64,000 bases of DNA, taken from an uncultured Oscillospiraceae bacterium. GTDB taxonomy: Bacteria; Bacillota; Clostridia; Oscillospirales; Oscillospiraceae. Positions within the stretch are counted from its first letter, which is position 1. Each line of letters starts with the position of its first letter. Made by a program: the position numbers and the translations under genes. Of the stretch, positions 15,681-25,444 are shown piece by piece. The notes beneath the pieces were generated by a model. That model worked only from the letters and a program-made list of their open reading frames with translations. It made no database searches and was not told the origin of the DNA. Where the stretch lies: assembly GCA_904419145.1 (NCBI GenBank), contig CAJFQQ010000008.1:92758-156757 (forward strand), in the 5' to 3' direction.

Positions 15681-16784
15681 ATGATGGACGCAGAATGGAT
15701 CTTGCAGGGCAGCGAGCAGGCCGTCTTTCGGCTCCGGGAGCTGTATCAGCGGCACGGCTATCTTCCCTATAAAATGAGCAAGTTTGAGGAGTATGATCTG
15801 TACGTCCGCAATAAAAGCTTTTTGGTCAGCGAGCAGATCCTCACCTTTACGGATATGGACGGGAAGCTGATGGCTCTGAAGCCGGACGTCACCCTGTCGA
15901 TCCTGAAGAATTCCTCCCAGGGGAAGGGGCTGCAGAAGGTCTACTACAACGAGAACGTCTACCGCCCCGCCTCCGGCGCCCACTCCTTCCACGAGATCAT
16001 GCAGGCGGGCCTGGAGTGCATCGGCGACCTGGACGACTTTTCTGTCGGCGAGGTGGTCATGCTGGCGGCCCGGAGCCTGGAGCTCATCCGCAGCGACTAT
16101 CTGCTGGATCTGAGCCATCTGGGCATCGTGGCGGGCCTTCTGGCTCCGCTGCACCTGAATGGCGAGACGGAGCAGTCCCTGCTGCGCTCCATGGGAGAGA
16201 AAAATACCCCGGCCCTCCGGGAGCTGGGGACGCAGCTAGCCCTCCCCCAGTCGGTCACGGACCGGCTGTGCCGCCTGGCGCTGCTCTACGGGACTCCCGC
16301 CCAGATCCTGCCGGAGCTGGAGGCGCTGACGGACGGAGCGCCCCAGGCGCAGCAGGCCCTTCAGGAGCTCTCCGACCTGTGCGCCCTGCTGGCCCAATAC
16401 GGGTTGGGGGCGAACCTGCGGCTGGACTTCTCCATTGTCAACGACATGAATTACTACAGCGGCATCATCTTCCGGGGCTATCTGCCGGGCCTGGCCTCCG
16501 GCGTGCTGGCCGGCGGCCGGTATGACAACCTGCTGAAAAAGATGGGCCGCGAGGGGGGCGCCATCGGCTTTGCCGTGTATCTGGACCAGTTTCAGCGGCT
16601 GCTGGCACCCCAGCGGGGCTATGACGCCGACGTGCTGCTGCTGTATGACGGCGGCCAGCCTCCGGCGTCGGTGGCCGCCGCAGCCAACGCTATCCTGGCC
16701 TCCGGCAAGACCGTCCGGGTGGAGCGGGAGATTCCCGACGGCTTCCGCTACCGGGAGCTGCGGGACCTGCGCAAGGAGGTGTAA
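15681..16784 (+). CDS. hisZ: ATP phosphoribosyltransferase regulatory subunit
   Basis: A 367-residue paralogue of histidyl-tRNA synthetase catalytic domain that forms a complex with short-form HisG and makes it active and histidine-sensitive. It starts MMDAEWILQGSEQAVFRLRELY; the motif TFTDMDGKLMALKPDVTLSI and YYNENVYRP match class II synthetase motif 2-like regions. The anticodon-binding domain is missing, as in HisZ. Either of two tandem ATGs may start it; ACAGGAGG is upstream. It is the first gene of the his operon. Confidence 0.93.
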   Translation: MMDAEWILQGSEQAVFRLRELYQRHGYLPYKMSKFEEYDLYVRNKSFLVSEQILTFTDMDGKLMALKPDVTLSILKNSSQGKGLQKVYYNENVYRPASGAHSFHEIMQAGLECIGDLDDFSVGEVVMLAARSLELIRSDYLLDLSHLGIVAGLLAPLHLNGETEQSLLRSMGEKNTPALRELGTQLALPQSVTDRLCRLALLYGTPAQILPELEALTDGAPQAQQALQELSDLCALLAQYGLGANLRLDFSIVNDMNYYSGIIFRGYLPGLASGVLAGGRYDNLLKKMGREGGAIGFAVYLDQFQRLLAPQRGYDADVLLLYDGGQPPASVAAAANAILASGKTVRVEREIPDGFRYRELRDLRKEV

Positions 16785-16787
16785 GGG

Positions 16788-17411
16788 ATGGACTATATCA
16801 ACATCGCCCTGCCCAAGGGGCGCCTGGGCGAGAAGGTCTACGCCATGTTCAAGGCCGCCGGCTATGAGTGCCCCTCCATCGAGGAGGAGAACCGGAAGCT
16901 GATCTTCGAGAACGAGGAGAAGGGTGTCCGCTACTTCTGGGTCAAGCCCTCGGACGTGGCCATCTATGTGGAGCGGGGCGCCGCCGATATCGGCGTGGCG
17001 GGAAAGGATATCCTCCTGGAATACCAGCCCGACGTGTATGAGCTGGCGGACCTGGGGGTTGGCCGGTGCCGGATGTGCGTGGCCGGGAAGAAGGACTTCT
17101 TCGACGACCGGACCCAGACCCTCCGGGTGGCCACCAAATTTCCCCGCATCGCCCGGACCTACTACAGCTCCCTCAGCCGGGACATCGACATCATCCAGCT
17201 CAACGGGTCCATCGAGCTGGCCCCCATCCTGGGGCTCAGCGATGTGATCGTGGATATCGTGGAGACGGGCCGCACCCTGCTGGAAAACGGCCTGGAGCCC
17301 AAGGAGGAGATCGTCCCCATCAGCGCCCGGCTCATTGCCAACAAGGTCAGCTATAAATTCAAGAACACCGCCATCTGCCGTCTTGTGGACGCCGTGGGCG
17401 GGCGGGAGTAA
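16788..17411 (+). CDS. hisG: ATP phosphoribosyltransferase, short form
   Basis: A 207-residue catalytic subunit for the first step, ATP + PRPP to phosphoribosyl-ATP. It starts MDYINIALPKGRLGEK, typical of HisG. ERGAADIGVAGKDILLE and the PRPP-binding segment DVIVDIVETGRTLLENGL are present. It lacks the C-terminal regulatory domain of long HisG, which fits the presence of hisZ three bases upstream. Confidence 0.97.
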   Translation: MDYINIALPKGRLGEKVYAMFKAAGYECPSIEEENRKLIFENEEKGVRYFWVKPSDVAIYVERGAADIGVAGKDILLEYQPDVYELADLGVGRCRMCVAGKKDFFDDRTQTLRVATKFPRIARTYYSSLSRDIDIIQLNGSIELAPILGLSDVIVDIVETGRTLLENGLEPKEEIVPISARLIANKVSYKFKNTAICRLVDAVGGRE

Positions 17412-17423
17412 GGAGTCTTTTCC

Positions 17424-18710
17424 ATGATTCGTATTTATTCCTATGGACAGGTCCCCGCCTCGGAGATCTTCTCCCGGCAGGAGAGCCGGACCGACGTATC
17501 CGCCGCGGTGGCGGCTATCATTGCAGCCGTCCGGCAGGAGGGGGACACGGCCCTCCGGCGGTACGCCAAAGAATTCGACAAGGCGGAGCTCACTGAGATC
17601 GAGGTGCCGGCGGCCCAGCTGGACGCCGCAGTAGACGCCCTGGACGGTGAACTGCGCGCGATTTTGCAGGAGGCGGCGGAGCGCATCCGCGCCTTTCACA
17701 GCCGCCAGGTGCGCAACAGCTTTGTGCTCCCCCAGGAGGGCGGCGTTCTCCTGGGCCAGCGGGTGATCCCCCTGGACCGGGTGGGGCTCTATATCCCCGG
17801 CGGCACCGCCGCCTATCCCTCCAGCGTGCTGATGAACTGCATCCCTGCCAAGATCGCCGGGTGCCGGGAGATCGTCATGGTCTCTCCCCCCAGCCGGGGC
17901 GGGGACATTGACCCGGTGATCCTGGCCGCCGCCCGGATCGCCGGGGTGGACCGGGTGTTCCGCACCGGCGGGGCCCAGGCGGTGGCCGCCCTGGCCTACG
18001 GCACGGAGACCATCCCCCGGGTAGATAAAATTGTGGGGCCCGGCAACGCCTATGTGGCGGAGGCCAAGCGCCAGGTGTTCGGCCAGGTGGCCATCGACAT
18101 GATCGCCGGCCCCAGCGAGATCCTGGTGGTGGCCGACGCCAAGAGCGATGCCAGGGTGGTTGCGGCGGACCTCCTCAGCCAGGCGGAACATGACAAGATG
18201 GCCTCCGCCGTCCTGGTGACGGACAGCGGGGACCTGGCGCTGGCGGTCCAGGCGGAGCTGGAGCGGCAGCTCCCCCTCCTCCCCAGGGTGGAGATCGCCC
18301 GGGCCTCCATCGACGACAACGGGAAGATCATCGTGGCAGAGAACCTGTCCCAGGCCGTCGACATTGCCAACGAGATCGCGCCGGAGCACCTGGAGCTGTG
18401 CGTAGACAATCCCTTTGACTATCTGGACCAGATCCGCCACGCGGGCTCCGTTTTCCTGGGCCGCAGCTGTCCGGAAGCCCTTGGGGACTACTTTGCCGGC
18501 CCCAACCACACCCTGCCCACCAGCGGCACGGCCCGGTTCATGAGCCCCCTGTCGGTGGACGACTTTGTGAAGAAGTCCCAGTTCACCTACTACACCCCCC
18601 AGGCCCTGGAGCGGGACAGCGGCAAAATCGCCCGCTTCGCCCGCCAGGAGGGGCTGGAGGCCCACGCCCGCAGCGTGCTGTCCCGGTTTGACCCCTGCGA
18701 CCCACAATAA
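17424..18710 (+). CDS. hisD: Histidinol dehydrogenase
   Basis: A 428-residue zinc enzyme that oxidises L-histidinol twice to L-histidine with NAD. Family motifs: DRVGLYIPGGTAAYPSSVLM near 116, VDKIVGPGNAYVAEAKRQV, IDMIAGPSEILV, the zinc/base region LLSQAEHD, and EIAPEHLEL with the catalytic Glu-His. Full length. It lies 12 bases after hisG. Confidence 0.97.
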   Translation: MIRIYSYGQVPASEIFSRQESRTDVSAAVAAIIAAVRQEGDTALRRYAKEFDKAELTEIEVPAAQLDAAVDALDGELRAILQEAAERIRAFHSRQVRNSFVLPQEGGVLLGQRVIPLDRVGLYIPGGTAAYPSSVLMNCIPAKIAGCREIVMVSPPSRGGDIDPVILAAARIAGVDRVFRTGGAQAVAALAYGTETIPRVDKIVGPGNAYVAEAKRQVFGQVAIDMIAGPSEILVVADAKSDARVVAADLLSQAEHDKMASAVLVTDSGDLALAVQAELERQLPLLPRVEIARASIDDNGKIIVAENLSQAVDIANEIAPEHLELCVDNPFDYLDQIRHAGSVFLGRSCPEALGDYFAGPNHTLPTSGTARFMSPLSVDDFVKKSQFTYYTPQALERDSGKIARFARQEGLEAHARSVLSRFDPCDPQ

Positions 18711-18728
18711 AGAAGGAGGCGAGGCTCT

Positions 18729-19793
18729 GTGAGCCGTTTTCTGAGCGCCCGCTTTGCCGCCCTGGAGGCATATACCCCCGGCGAGCAGCCCCAGGACATG
18801 GAATACGTGAAGCTCAATACCAACGAATCCCCCTTCCCCCCCTCTCCGGAGGTCATCGCCGCTGTCAGCGCGGCGGAGGTGGGGAAGCTGAACCTGTACC
18901 CGGACCCGGAGTGCAAGCGCCTGCGCCGGAAGCTCGCCGCCCTCTACGGGGTGGGAGAGGAAAACGTATTCCTCTCCAACGGGTCCGACGACATTCTGAA
19001 TTTCTTTTTCATGGCCTTCTGCGACGCCGAGCGCCCCGTGGCCTTCCCTAATATCAGCTACGGGTTTTACCCGGTCTACGCCCAGCTCTATAACCTGCCC
19101 GCCACGGTGATCCCCCTGCGGGAGGACTTTTCCCTGAACGCGGAGGACTACTGCGGCCTCCATCAGAACATCGTCATCGCCAACCCCAACGCCCCCACCG
19201 GCATGACCATCCCGGTGTCGGACATCGAGACCATCGTACAGACCAATCCGGACCACGTGGTGCTCATCGACGAGGCCTATGTGGACTTCGGCGCGGAGAG
19301 CTGCCGGGGGCTCATCGGGCAGTATGAGAATCTGCTGGTGTGCCAGACCTTTTCCAAGTCCCGGTCCATGGCCGGGGGCCGCCTGGGCTTCGCCCTGGGC
19401 AGCGCCGGCCTGATCGCGGACCTCAATAAGATCAAATACTCCACCAACCCATACAATATCAACCGGCTGACCCTGGTGGCGGCGGAGGCCGCTGTGGACA
19501 GCGACGCCTATTACCGGGAAAACTGCCAAAAGATCCAAGACAACCGCGCCTATACGGTGGCGCAGCTGGATGCCCTGGGCTTCACCACCCTGCCCTCCCT
19601 GGCAAACTTCATCTTCACCCGCTGCCCGAAGCTGGACGGCGGCGCCCTGTACCGGGCGCTCAAGCGCCGGGGGGTGCTGGTGCGGTACTGGAACAAGCCG
19701 GCGCTGAAGGACTATGTCCGGGTCACCATCGGCTCCCGTGAGCAGATGGACCGCTTCCTCAGCACCGTCCGGACCATTTTGAAGGAGGGATAA
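18729..19793 (+). CDS. hisC: Histidinol-phosphate aminotransferase
   Basis: A 354-residue class II aminotransferase that converts imidazole-acetol phosphate to histidinol phosphate with glutamate. KLNTNESPFPPSP near the N-terminus, NPNAPTG, LIDEAYVDF and the Schiff-base Lys in TFSKSRSMAGGRLGFALG are visible. The start is GTG at 18729 with GAAGGAGGCGAGG upstream. Confidence 0.95.
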   Translation: MSRFLSARFAALEAYTPGEQPQDMEYVKLNTNESPFPPSPEVIAAVSAAEVGKLNLYPDPECKRLRRKLAALYGVGEENVFLSNGSDDILNFFFMAFCDAERPVAFPNISYGFYPVYAQLYNLPATVIPLREDFSLNAEDYCGLHQNIVIANPNAPTGMTIPVSDIETIVQTNPDHVVLIDEAYVDFGAESCRGLIGQYENLLVCQTFSKSRSMAGGRLGFALGSAGLIADLNKIKYSTNPYNINRLTLVAAEAAVDSDAYYRENCQKIQDNRAYTVAQLDALGFTTLPSLANFIFTRCPKLDGGALYRALKRRGVLVRYWNKPALKDYVRVTIGSREQMDRFLSTVRTILKEG

Positions 19794-19796
19794 GCC

Positions 19797-20384
19797 ATGC
19801 GCACCGCAGAGATCGCCCGCAAGACAGCGGAGACCGATATCACCCTCTCCCTGAACCTGGACGGTACCGGCCGGGGCGAGATCGCCACCGGCTGCGGCTT
19901 CCTGGACCACATGCTCACCCTCTTTGCCCGCCACGGCCGCTTTGACTTGACCGTACACTGCCAGGGGGACACCTTTGTGGACGACCACCACACAGTGGAG
20001 GACGTGGGTATCTGCCTGGGGGACGCCTTTGCCAAGGCCCTAGGAAATCTGGGGGGTGTGAACCGCTACGGCAGCACCATCCTCCCCATGGATGAGGCGC
20101 TGCTCCTCACCGCCGTGGACCTCTCGGGCCGGGGGATGCTCTGCTGTGAGCTGGACCTCCCCACGGAGAAGGTGGGCACCTTTGACACCCAGCTGGCGGA
20201 GGAGTTCTTCCTGGCCTTTACCCGCCGCTGTCAGTGCACGCTCCACATCCGGCAGCTGGCGGGGAAAAACAGCCACCACATCATCGAGGGGGCCTTCAAG
20301 AGCCTGGGCCGCTCCCTGCGTCAGGCGGTGGCCATCGACCCGGCTCTGAACGGGGAGATCCCCTCCACCAAGGGGGTGCTGTAG
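19797..20384 (+). CDS. hisB: Imidazoleglycerol-phosphate dehydratase
   Basis: A 195-residue monofunctional dehydratase; no HisN-type phosphatase domain is fused, and the phosphatase is the separate PHP gene at the operon end. Metal-binding histidine motifs FLDHML (about 37-42), DDHHTVED (about 62-69) and NSHHIIEGAFK (about 157-167) are intact. It sits three bases after hisC. Confidence 0.97.
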   Translation: MRTAEIARKTAETDITLSLNLDGTGRGEIATGCGFLDHMLTLFARHGRFDLTVHCQGDTFVDDHHTVEDVGICLGDAFAKALGNLGGVNRYGSTILPMDEALLLTAVDLSGRGMLCCELDLPTEKVGTFDTQLAEEFFLAFTRRCQCTLHIRQLAGKNSHHIIEGAFKSLGRSLRQAVAIDPALNGEIPSTKGVL

Positions 20385-21014
20385 ATGATCGCCATTGTAG
20401 ACTACGGGGTGGGGAACCTGTTCTCCCTCACCTCCTCCCTCCGCGCCATCGGCGCGGACGTGACGGTGACCGGCCAGGCGGAGGTCCTGCGCCAGGCAGA
20501 AAAATTGATCCTCCCCGGCGTGGGCGCCTTTGGCGACGCGGCGGACCTGCTCCGGAGAAGCGGCCTGGGGCAGATTGTGGTGGAAGAGGCAGAGAAGGGC
20601 AAGCCGCTCTTGGGCATCTGCCTGGGGATGCAGCTGCTCTTTGACCGCAGCTTCGAGTACGGGGAGCATCCGGGCCTGGGGCTGATTCCCGGAGATGTGG
20701 TCAGCATGGCCCCGGTGGTGCCGGCGGGGTACAAGGTCCCCCACATCGGCTGGAACGCCCTCCACTTCCCGGCCAGCCGGCCCAAGAGCCGCCTGTTCCA
20801 GTATGTGGAGGAGGGCCAGTGCGTCTACTTCGTCCACTCCTACTACGCCGACCGCTGCGCCCCCTACGTCACCGCCACCGCCGAGTACGGCCCGGAGCTG
20901 ACGGCGGCGGCGGAGCGCGGCAATGTATACGGCGTGCAGTTTCATCCGGAGAAAAGCGGCGACGTGGGGCTTGCCATCCTGCGCGCCTTTTGTGAAATGG
21001 AGGATGCCACATGA
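20385..21014 (+). CDS. hisH: Imidazole glycerol phosphate synthase, glutaminase subunit
   Basis: A 209-residue class I glutamine amidotransferase that feeds ammonia to HisF. The nucleophile Cys is in LLGICLGMQLLFD (near 83), and the His-Glu pair in YGVQFHPEKSG near the C-terminus. The ATG follows the hisB stop directly and the end overlaps hisA by four bases (ATGA). Confidence 0.96.
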   Translation: MIAIVDYGVGNLFSLTSSLRAIGADVTVTGQAEVLRQAEKLILPGVGAFGDAADLLRRSGLGQIVVEEAEKGKPLLGICLGMQLLFDRSFEYGEHPGLGLIPGDVVSMAPVVPAGYKVPHIGWNALHFPASRPKSRLFQYVEEGQCVYFVHSYYADRCAPYVTATAEYGPELTAAAERGNVYGVQFHPEKSGDVGLAILRAFCEMEDAT

Positions 21015-21733
21015 TTATTTTTCCCGCCATTGACCTGAAGGACGGAAAGGTCGTCCGCCTGTACAAGGGAGACTTCGCGGCCATGCAGCAGGTGGCCGAG
21101 GACGCCGTGGCCACGGCTCTGGCCTTCCAGCGGGCCGGCGCCGCCTACCTCCACCTGGTGGATCTGGACGGCGCCCGGGACGGGGAGCGGAAAAACGCCC
21201 GTCTGGTGGAAAAGGTGGTTCAGGTGGGCCTGCGGGTCCAGCTGGGCGGCGGTCTGCGCACCATGTCTGATCTGGAGGCGGTGTTCGCCATGGGAGTCTA
21301 CCGGGCGGTCATCGGCTCGGCGGCGGTCAGCGACCCGGACTTCGTCCGCGCCGCCATCGCCCGCTACGGTGCGGACCGCATTGCCGTTGGCATCGACCAG
21401 CGGGGAGGCCGGGTCCGCACCGCCGGCTGGACCGAGGACGCCGGCATCGACTATCTGGACTTTGCCAAACAGATGGAGGACATTGGCGTCACCAAGCTGG
21501 TGTTTACCGACATTGACACCGACGGCACCCTCTCCGGCCCCAGCTTCGAGCGGCTCCAGGCCCTGCAGGACACGGTGGGCTGCGACATCATCTCCTCCGG
21601 CGGCATCTCCAGCAATCAGGATATCGCCGCCCTCCACCAGATGGACCTGTACGGGGCCATTGTGGGCAAGGCGTGGTACGCCGGGGCGGTGAACCTGCGG
21701 GAGGCCATCCGGGAGGGAGGGCCCCAGCAGTGA
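21011..21733 (+). CDS. hisA: ProFAR isomerase (HisA)
   Basis: A 240-residue TIM-barrel isomerase for the fourth his step. It starts MIIFPAIDLKDGKVVRL with the catalytic Asp; VQLGGGLRTM and the second-half Asp region FTDIDTDGTLSGP are present, as is SGGIS near the phosphate site. It overlaps hisH by four bases and hisF by four. Confidence 0.96.
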   Translation: MIIFPAIDLKDGKVVRLYKGDFAAMQQVAEDAVATALAFQRAGAAYLHLVDLDGARDGERKNARLVEKVVQVGLRVQLGGGLRTMSDLEAVFAMGVYRAVIGSAAVSDPDFVRAAIARYGADRIAVGIDQRGGRVRTAGWTEDAGIDYLDFAKQMEDIGVTKLVFTDIDTDGTLSGPSFERLQALQDTVGCDIISSGGISSNQDIAALHQMDLYGAIVGKAWYAGAVNLREAIREGGPQQ

Positions 21734-22488
21734 TTACCAAGCGCATCATCCCCTGCCTGGACGTGAAGGACGGCCGGGTGGTCAAGGGGGTCAACTTTCT
21801 GGGACTCCACGATGTGTCCAGCCCCGTGAGCCTCGCCAAATACTACAGCGACAGCGGCGCCGACGAGCTGGTGTTCTACGACATCACCGCCTCCGCCGAG
21901 GGCCGGGCCCTGTTCACCGACATTCTGGTGGAGGTGGCCTCCACCATCTTCATCCCCCTGACCGTGGGGGGCGGCATCAACACGGTGGAGGACTTTGACC
22001 GGGTGCTCAAGTGCGGCGCGGACAAGGTCAGCGTCAACTCCGGGGCCATCCGGGACCCCTCCCTCATCGCCGCTGCGGCAAAGAAATATGGCGACCAGTG
22101 CGTGGTCCTCAGCGTGGACGCCAAGCGGGTTGCGGGGCAGTACCGGGTGTTTGCCAAGGGCGGCCGGGAGGACACGGGGCTGGACGCCATCGAGTGGATC
22201 AAGCGTGGCGTCCAGAGCGGCGCCGGGGAGATCGTCCTCAACAGCATCGACACCGACGGGGTGAAGGGGGGCTTTGACCTGGATATGCTCGCCGCCGTGT
22301 GCGACGCGGTTCAGGTTCCCGTGATCGCCTCCGGCGGGGCGGGGGGCATCGACGACTTTGTCCGGCTCTTCCAGGCGCTTCCCAAGGTGGACGCAGGCCT
22401 TGCCGCCTCCATTTTCCACTTCGGAGAGGTGTCCATCCCGAACCTGAAACAGGCCCTGCACGCCCAGGGCATCAACGTGAGACTGTAA
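21730..22488 (+). CDS. hisF: Imidazole glycerol phosphate synthase, cyclase subunit
   Basis: A 252-residue TIM-barrel cyclase partner of HisH. It starts [19 protein letters not shown] with the catalytic Asp of [41 protein letters not shown] and [11 protein letters not shown] follow. The start is GTG at 21730, overlapping the hisA stop (GTGA). The open frame further upstream is internal to hisA. Confidence 0.96.
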   Translation: MITKRIIPCLDVKDGRVVKGVNFLGLHDVSSPVSLAKYYSDSGADELVFYDITASAEGRALFTDILVEVASTIFIPLTVGGGINTVEDFDRVLKCGADKVSVNSGAIRDPSLIAAAAKKYGDQCVVLSVDAKRVAGQYRVFAKGGREDTGLDAIEWIKRGVQSGAGEIVLNSIDTDGVKGGFDLDMLAAVCDAVQVPVIASGGAGGIDDFVRLFQALPKVDAGLAASIFHFGEVSIPNLKQALHAQGINVRL

Positions 22489-22511
22489 CAAGATTAGGAG
22501 GAGCGAACCTC

Positions 22512-23162
22512 ATGCTTTCCATTGACGATTTGAAATTCAACAGCCACGGCCTGATCCCCGCCATCGTGGTGGACGCCGGCAGCGGGAAGGTATTGACCCT
22601 GGCCTATATGAACCGGGAGAGCCTCTCCATCAGCATGGACGAGGGGCGCACCTGCTTCTGGTCCCGCTCCCGGAAGGAGCTGTGGCGCAAGGGCGAGACC
22701 AGCGGCAATGTCCAGCACATCCGCTCCATCGTGGCCGACTGCGACCGGGATGCCCTAGTGGTCACCGTGGACAAGGAGGGGCCCGCCTGCCATCTGGGTA
22801 CGGACTCCTGCTTCAACGACCCGGTGTACCTCAAGGAGGCGGCGGAGCCCTTCTCCGTGAAGGGGCTCTACGCCCTGCTGGAGGGGCGCAAGCGGGACCT
22901 GCCCGAGGGTTCCTACACCACTTATCTCTTTGAGAAGGGCCTGGACAAGATCCTGAAAAAGGTAGGCGAGGAGTCCACAGAGGTCATCATCGCCGGCAAG
23001 GCGGAGGATAAGGCGGAAACTGTCTACGAGATCGCCGACCTCATGTACCACGTGATGGTGCTGATGGTGGAGCTGGGCATCAGCGTGGACGATGTGATGA
23101 CTGAGCTGGCCTCCCGCCATGTCATCGACCACAAGGTGAAGCAGGAGAAGATGACCAAATGA
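22512..23162 (+). CDS. hisIE: Bifunctional phosphoribosyl-AMP cyclohydrolase / phosphoribosyl-ATP pyrophosphatase
   Basis: A 216-residue fusion. The HisI part (about 1-105) has [29 protein letters not shown] and the zinc/magnesium site DCDRDALVV with cysteines in [10 protein letters not shown]. The HisE part (about 112-216) has [20 protein letters not shown] and the EAAD-like [14 protein letters not shown]. The ATG at 22512 follows AGGAGGAGCG; upstream codons overlap hisF. Its stop overlaps the next ATG (ATGA). Confidence 0.95.
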   Translation: MLSIDDLKFNSHGLIPAIVVDAGSGKVLTLAYMNRESLSISMDEGRTCFWSRSRKELWRKGETSGNVQHIRSIVADCDRDALVVTVDKEGPACHLGTDSCFNDPVYLKEAAEPFSVKGLYALLEGRKRDLPEGSYTTYLFEKGLDKILKKVGEESTEVIIAGKAEDKAETVYEIADLMYHVMVLMVELGISVDDVMTELASRHVIDHKVKQEKMTK

Positions 23163-23977
23163 CCTGCCAGAGCCTCCACGTCCACACCACCTTCTGCGAC
23201 GGGAAAAGCACGCCGGAGGAGATGGTCCGGGGCGCTCTCGCCGCCGGGTGTACCTCCCTGGGCTTCTCCGGCCACAGCTACCTGCCCTTTGACGACAGCT
23301 GGACCATGAAGGCCGGGGACCTGCCCCGCTACCGGGAGGAGATCCTCCGCCTGCGGCGGCAGTACGCCGGACAGCTGGAGATCTTCCTGGGGCTGGAGCA
23401 GGACCTTCTCTCCGCCGACCCCGGGCCGGGCTGGGACTACCGCATCGGGTCCGTCCACTGTGTGGAAAAGGATGGCGCCCATCTCTCGGTGGACGGCAGT
23501 GCGGACCGCTTTCAGGCGGACGCCGCACGCCACTACGGCGGCGACTTCCTGGCCTATGCGGCGGACTACTACCGTCTGGAGGCACAGGTGGTACAGCGGA
23601 CCGGCTGTCAGATCGTGGGCCACTTTGACCTCATCACCAAGTTTAACGAGGGCGGCCGGTTCTTTGACGAGGGGGACCGGCGCTACCAGGACGCCGCCCT
23701 GGCGGCTCTGGACGCCCTGCTGGAGACGGACGCCGTCTTTGAGATCAATACCGGGGCCATCTCCCGGGGCTATCGGACGACGCCCTACCCGTCCCCCTTC
23801 CTGCTGCGCCGCATCCAGGAGCGGGGCGGCCGCATCACCATCACCAGTGACAGCCACAGCGCCGGCACCGTTCTCTATGGATACGCGGACGCCTTTGCCC
23901 TGGCCCGCTCCTGCGGCTTTGGGGAGTACTGGATTCTGACTGCCGACGGCTTTCAGGCAGTGCCTATCCCTGTATAA
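23159..23977 (+). CDS. hisK: Histidinol-phosphatase, PHP family
   Basis: A 272-residue PHP-domain phosphatase that completes the pathway before His[17 protein letters not shown] (residues 7-22) holds the first metal ligands; [32 protein letters not shown] and ITSDSHSA supply the others. It overlaps hisIE by four bases. A terminator follows at once, so it ends the operon. Confidence 0.93.
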   Translation: MTCQSLHVHTTFCDGKSTPEEMVRGALAAGCTSLGFSGHSYLPFDDSWTMKAGDLPRYREEILRLRRQYAGQLEIFLGLEQDLLSADPGPGWDYRIGSVHCVEKDGAHLSVDGSADRFQADAARHYGGDFLAYAADYYRLEAQVVQRTGCQIVGHFDLITKFNEGGRFFDEGDRRYQDAALAALDALLETDAVFEINTGAISRGYRTTPYPSPFLLRRIQERGGRITITSDSHSAGTVLYGYADAFALARSCGFGEYWILTADGFQAVPIPV

Positions 23978-23981
23978 CACC

Positions 23982-24017
23982 AAAACGGCCGCCCCTGGAG
24001 GGACGGCCGTTTTTTTC
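23982..24017 (+). terminator. Terminator of the histidine operon
   Basis: Stem AAAACGGCCG (23982-23991) / CGGCCGTTTT, 12-base loop, and a run of seven T. Confidence 0.9.
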
Positions 24018-25243
24018 ACAGGCGGACAGACCCCCCCAGGCGAGCCGGCGCGCCTGGGGGGGGGTGAGGCGGCAATGCCCTTGCCCAACAGCTCAATGGC
24101 CCGTGACAGATCCGCCTCATTGATGACGTAAGCAATCCGGATCTCATCCACACCCCGGCCGGGGGTGCCGTAAAAGGGCTCACCGGGGGCGTACATGACG
24201 GTCTCGCCGTTGTCGTCAAACTCCCGGAGCAGGAACATCTGGAAGTCGTCGGCGTTGTCCACCGGGAGCTTTGCCATCAGGTAGAAGGCCCCCTCCGGGC
24301 ACTTGCACAGCACGCCGGGGATCTCCGCCAGCTTCGAAACCACCGTGTCCCGGCGGCGCTTGTACTCCTCCCGGGTGGCGGCAAAGTAGTCGGCGGGCAC
24401 CGTATACAGCGCCGCCGCGGCCACCTGATCCAGCGTCGCCACAGACAGGCGAGCCTGGCAGAACTTCAGCGCATGGTTCATCAATTCCTTGTTCCGGGAG
24501 ATCAGCGCGCCGATGCGGGCGCCGCAGGCGGAAAAGCGCTTGGATACCGAATCAATGACCACAATGTTTTCCGGCATATCCTCGTAGGTGATGATGGAGG
24601 CCAAATCCTCTCCGCCGTAGACGAACTCCCGATAGACCTCGTCGCCAATGAGGAACAGGCCGTGATCCCGGGCCACCTCGGCGATCATCCGGGACTGCTC
24701 CGGCGTCAGCACCACGCCGGTGGGATTGCCGGGGTTGGTAATCAGGATGGCGCGGGTCCGCTCGTTGATCAGCGCCTCGATCCGCTTCCGGTCGGCGTAG
24801 AAGTACCCCTCCTCCGCCGTGGTGGGCAGGGGACGGATCTCGCCGCCGGCGGCATAGACAAACGTGGAATAGTTGGGATAGAAGGGCTCAGGTACGATCA
24901 CCTCGTCCCCCTCGTCCAAAATGCAGTTGAGGACCATCTGCAGCGCCTCGCTGCCGCCGGTGGTGATGAGAATATCACCCTCCTCCAGATGGGTGCCCAG
25001 CCGGTCGTAGTAGCCCTGGACCGCCTGGATCAGGCTGGGGATCCCGGGAGACGGCGCATACTCCAGCACAGGCTGGGCAAACTCGCGCACCGCCTGGAAG
25101 CAGGCCGCCGGCGTGGCAATGTCGGGCTGACCGATATTCAGATGGTACACCTTCTTGCCTGCTGCCTTGGCCGCCTCCGCATAGGGGTGGAACTTACGGA
25201 TGGGGGACAGGCCGCATCGCTGGACCTTGCTGGAAAATTTCAT
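24016..25243 (-). CDS. Class I/II aminotransferase with an apparent frameshift near its end
   Basis: A PLP aminotransferase of the aspartate/aromatic type. HLNIGQPDIATP, ITTGGSEALQM, ITNPGNPTGVV, LIGDEVYREF and the Schiff-base Lys in DSVSKRFSACGARIG are present, and the C-terminal Arg site is in VDEIRIAYVINE. The ATG at 25243 has AAAGGAG at best spacing. After GKGIAASPP the frame has no stop and would run about 1 kb antisense through hisK and hisIE. One base fewer in the nine-G run at 24056-24064 gives a stop at 24018-24016 and a 408-residue protein. Sequencing error or a real slippage site are both possible. The boundaries given assume the corrected frame. Confidence 0.8.
24031..24064. repeat. 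Long G/C hairpin with homopolymer arms
   Basis: CCCCCCCAGGCG pairs with CGCCTGGGGGGG (12 bp), loop AGCCGGCG, and the right-hand G run is nine long. It lies inside the end of the aminotransferase gene at the suspected frameshift. Confidence 0.8.
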
Positions 25244-25322
25244 ATCCATTTCTCCTTTTCTCAAAATGCTATCGTATCGCTCCCTTGCAGAGCGCATCTT
25301 CTGATTTTGTCGGAATGGCTCT

Positions 25323-25352
25323 ATTATACCCCATCTGCCGCCCTTCTGGCAA
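25323..25352 (-). promoter_or_regulatory. Promoter of the aminotransferase gene
   Basis: Minus strand: -35 TTGCCA (25352-25347), 18-base spacer, -10 TATAAT (25328-25323). Confidence 0.6.
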
Positions 25353-25386
25353 TGGTTTTATGCAAGCTGCAGACAGGTTTCTTGCA

Positions 25387-25415
25387 TTGACAGCAAAGCC
25401 GCCGCCCCCTATAAT
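25387..25415 (+). promoter_or_regulatory. Perfect-consensus SigA promoter for the aldo/keto reductase
   Basis: -35 TTGACA (25387-25392), 17-base spacer, -10 TATAAT (25410-25415): an exact match to consensus. The ribosome binding site AAGGGGG follows before the ATG at 25445. Confidence 0.85.
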
Positions 25416-25444
25416 AAAATCATCACAAAAAAGGGGGATCTGCC

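Noticed and set aside
16236..19991. Very long open frame antisense to hisZ-hisC
   Set aside because: It mirrors the GC-rich third positions of the his genes, has no start signal or domain, and the plus-strand enzymes are certain. The same holds for the long antisense frames at 27466-31683 and 56019-58487.
24031..24064. Terminator of the aminotransferase gene
   Set aside because: No T run follows on the minus strand, and the hairpin lies within the coding end.
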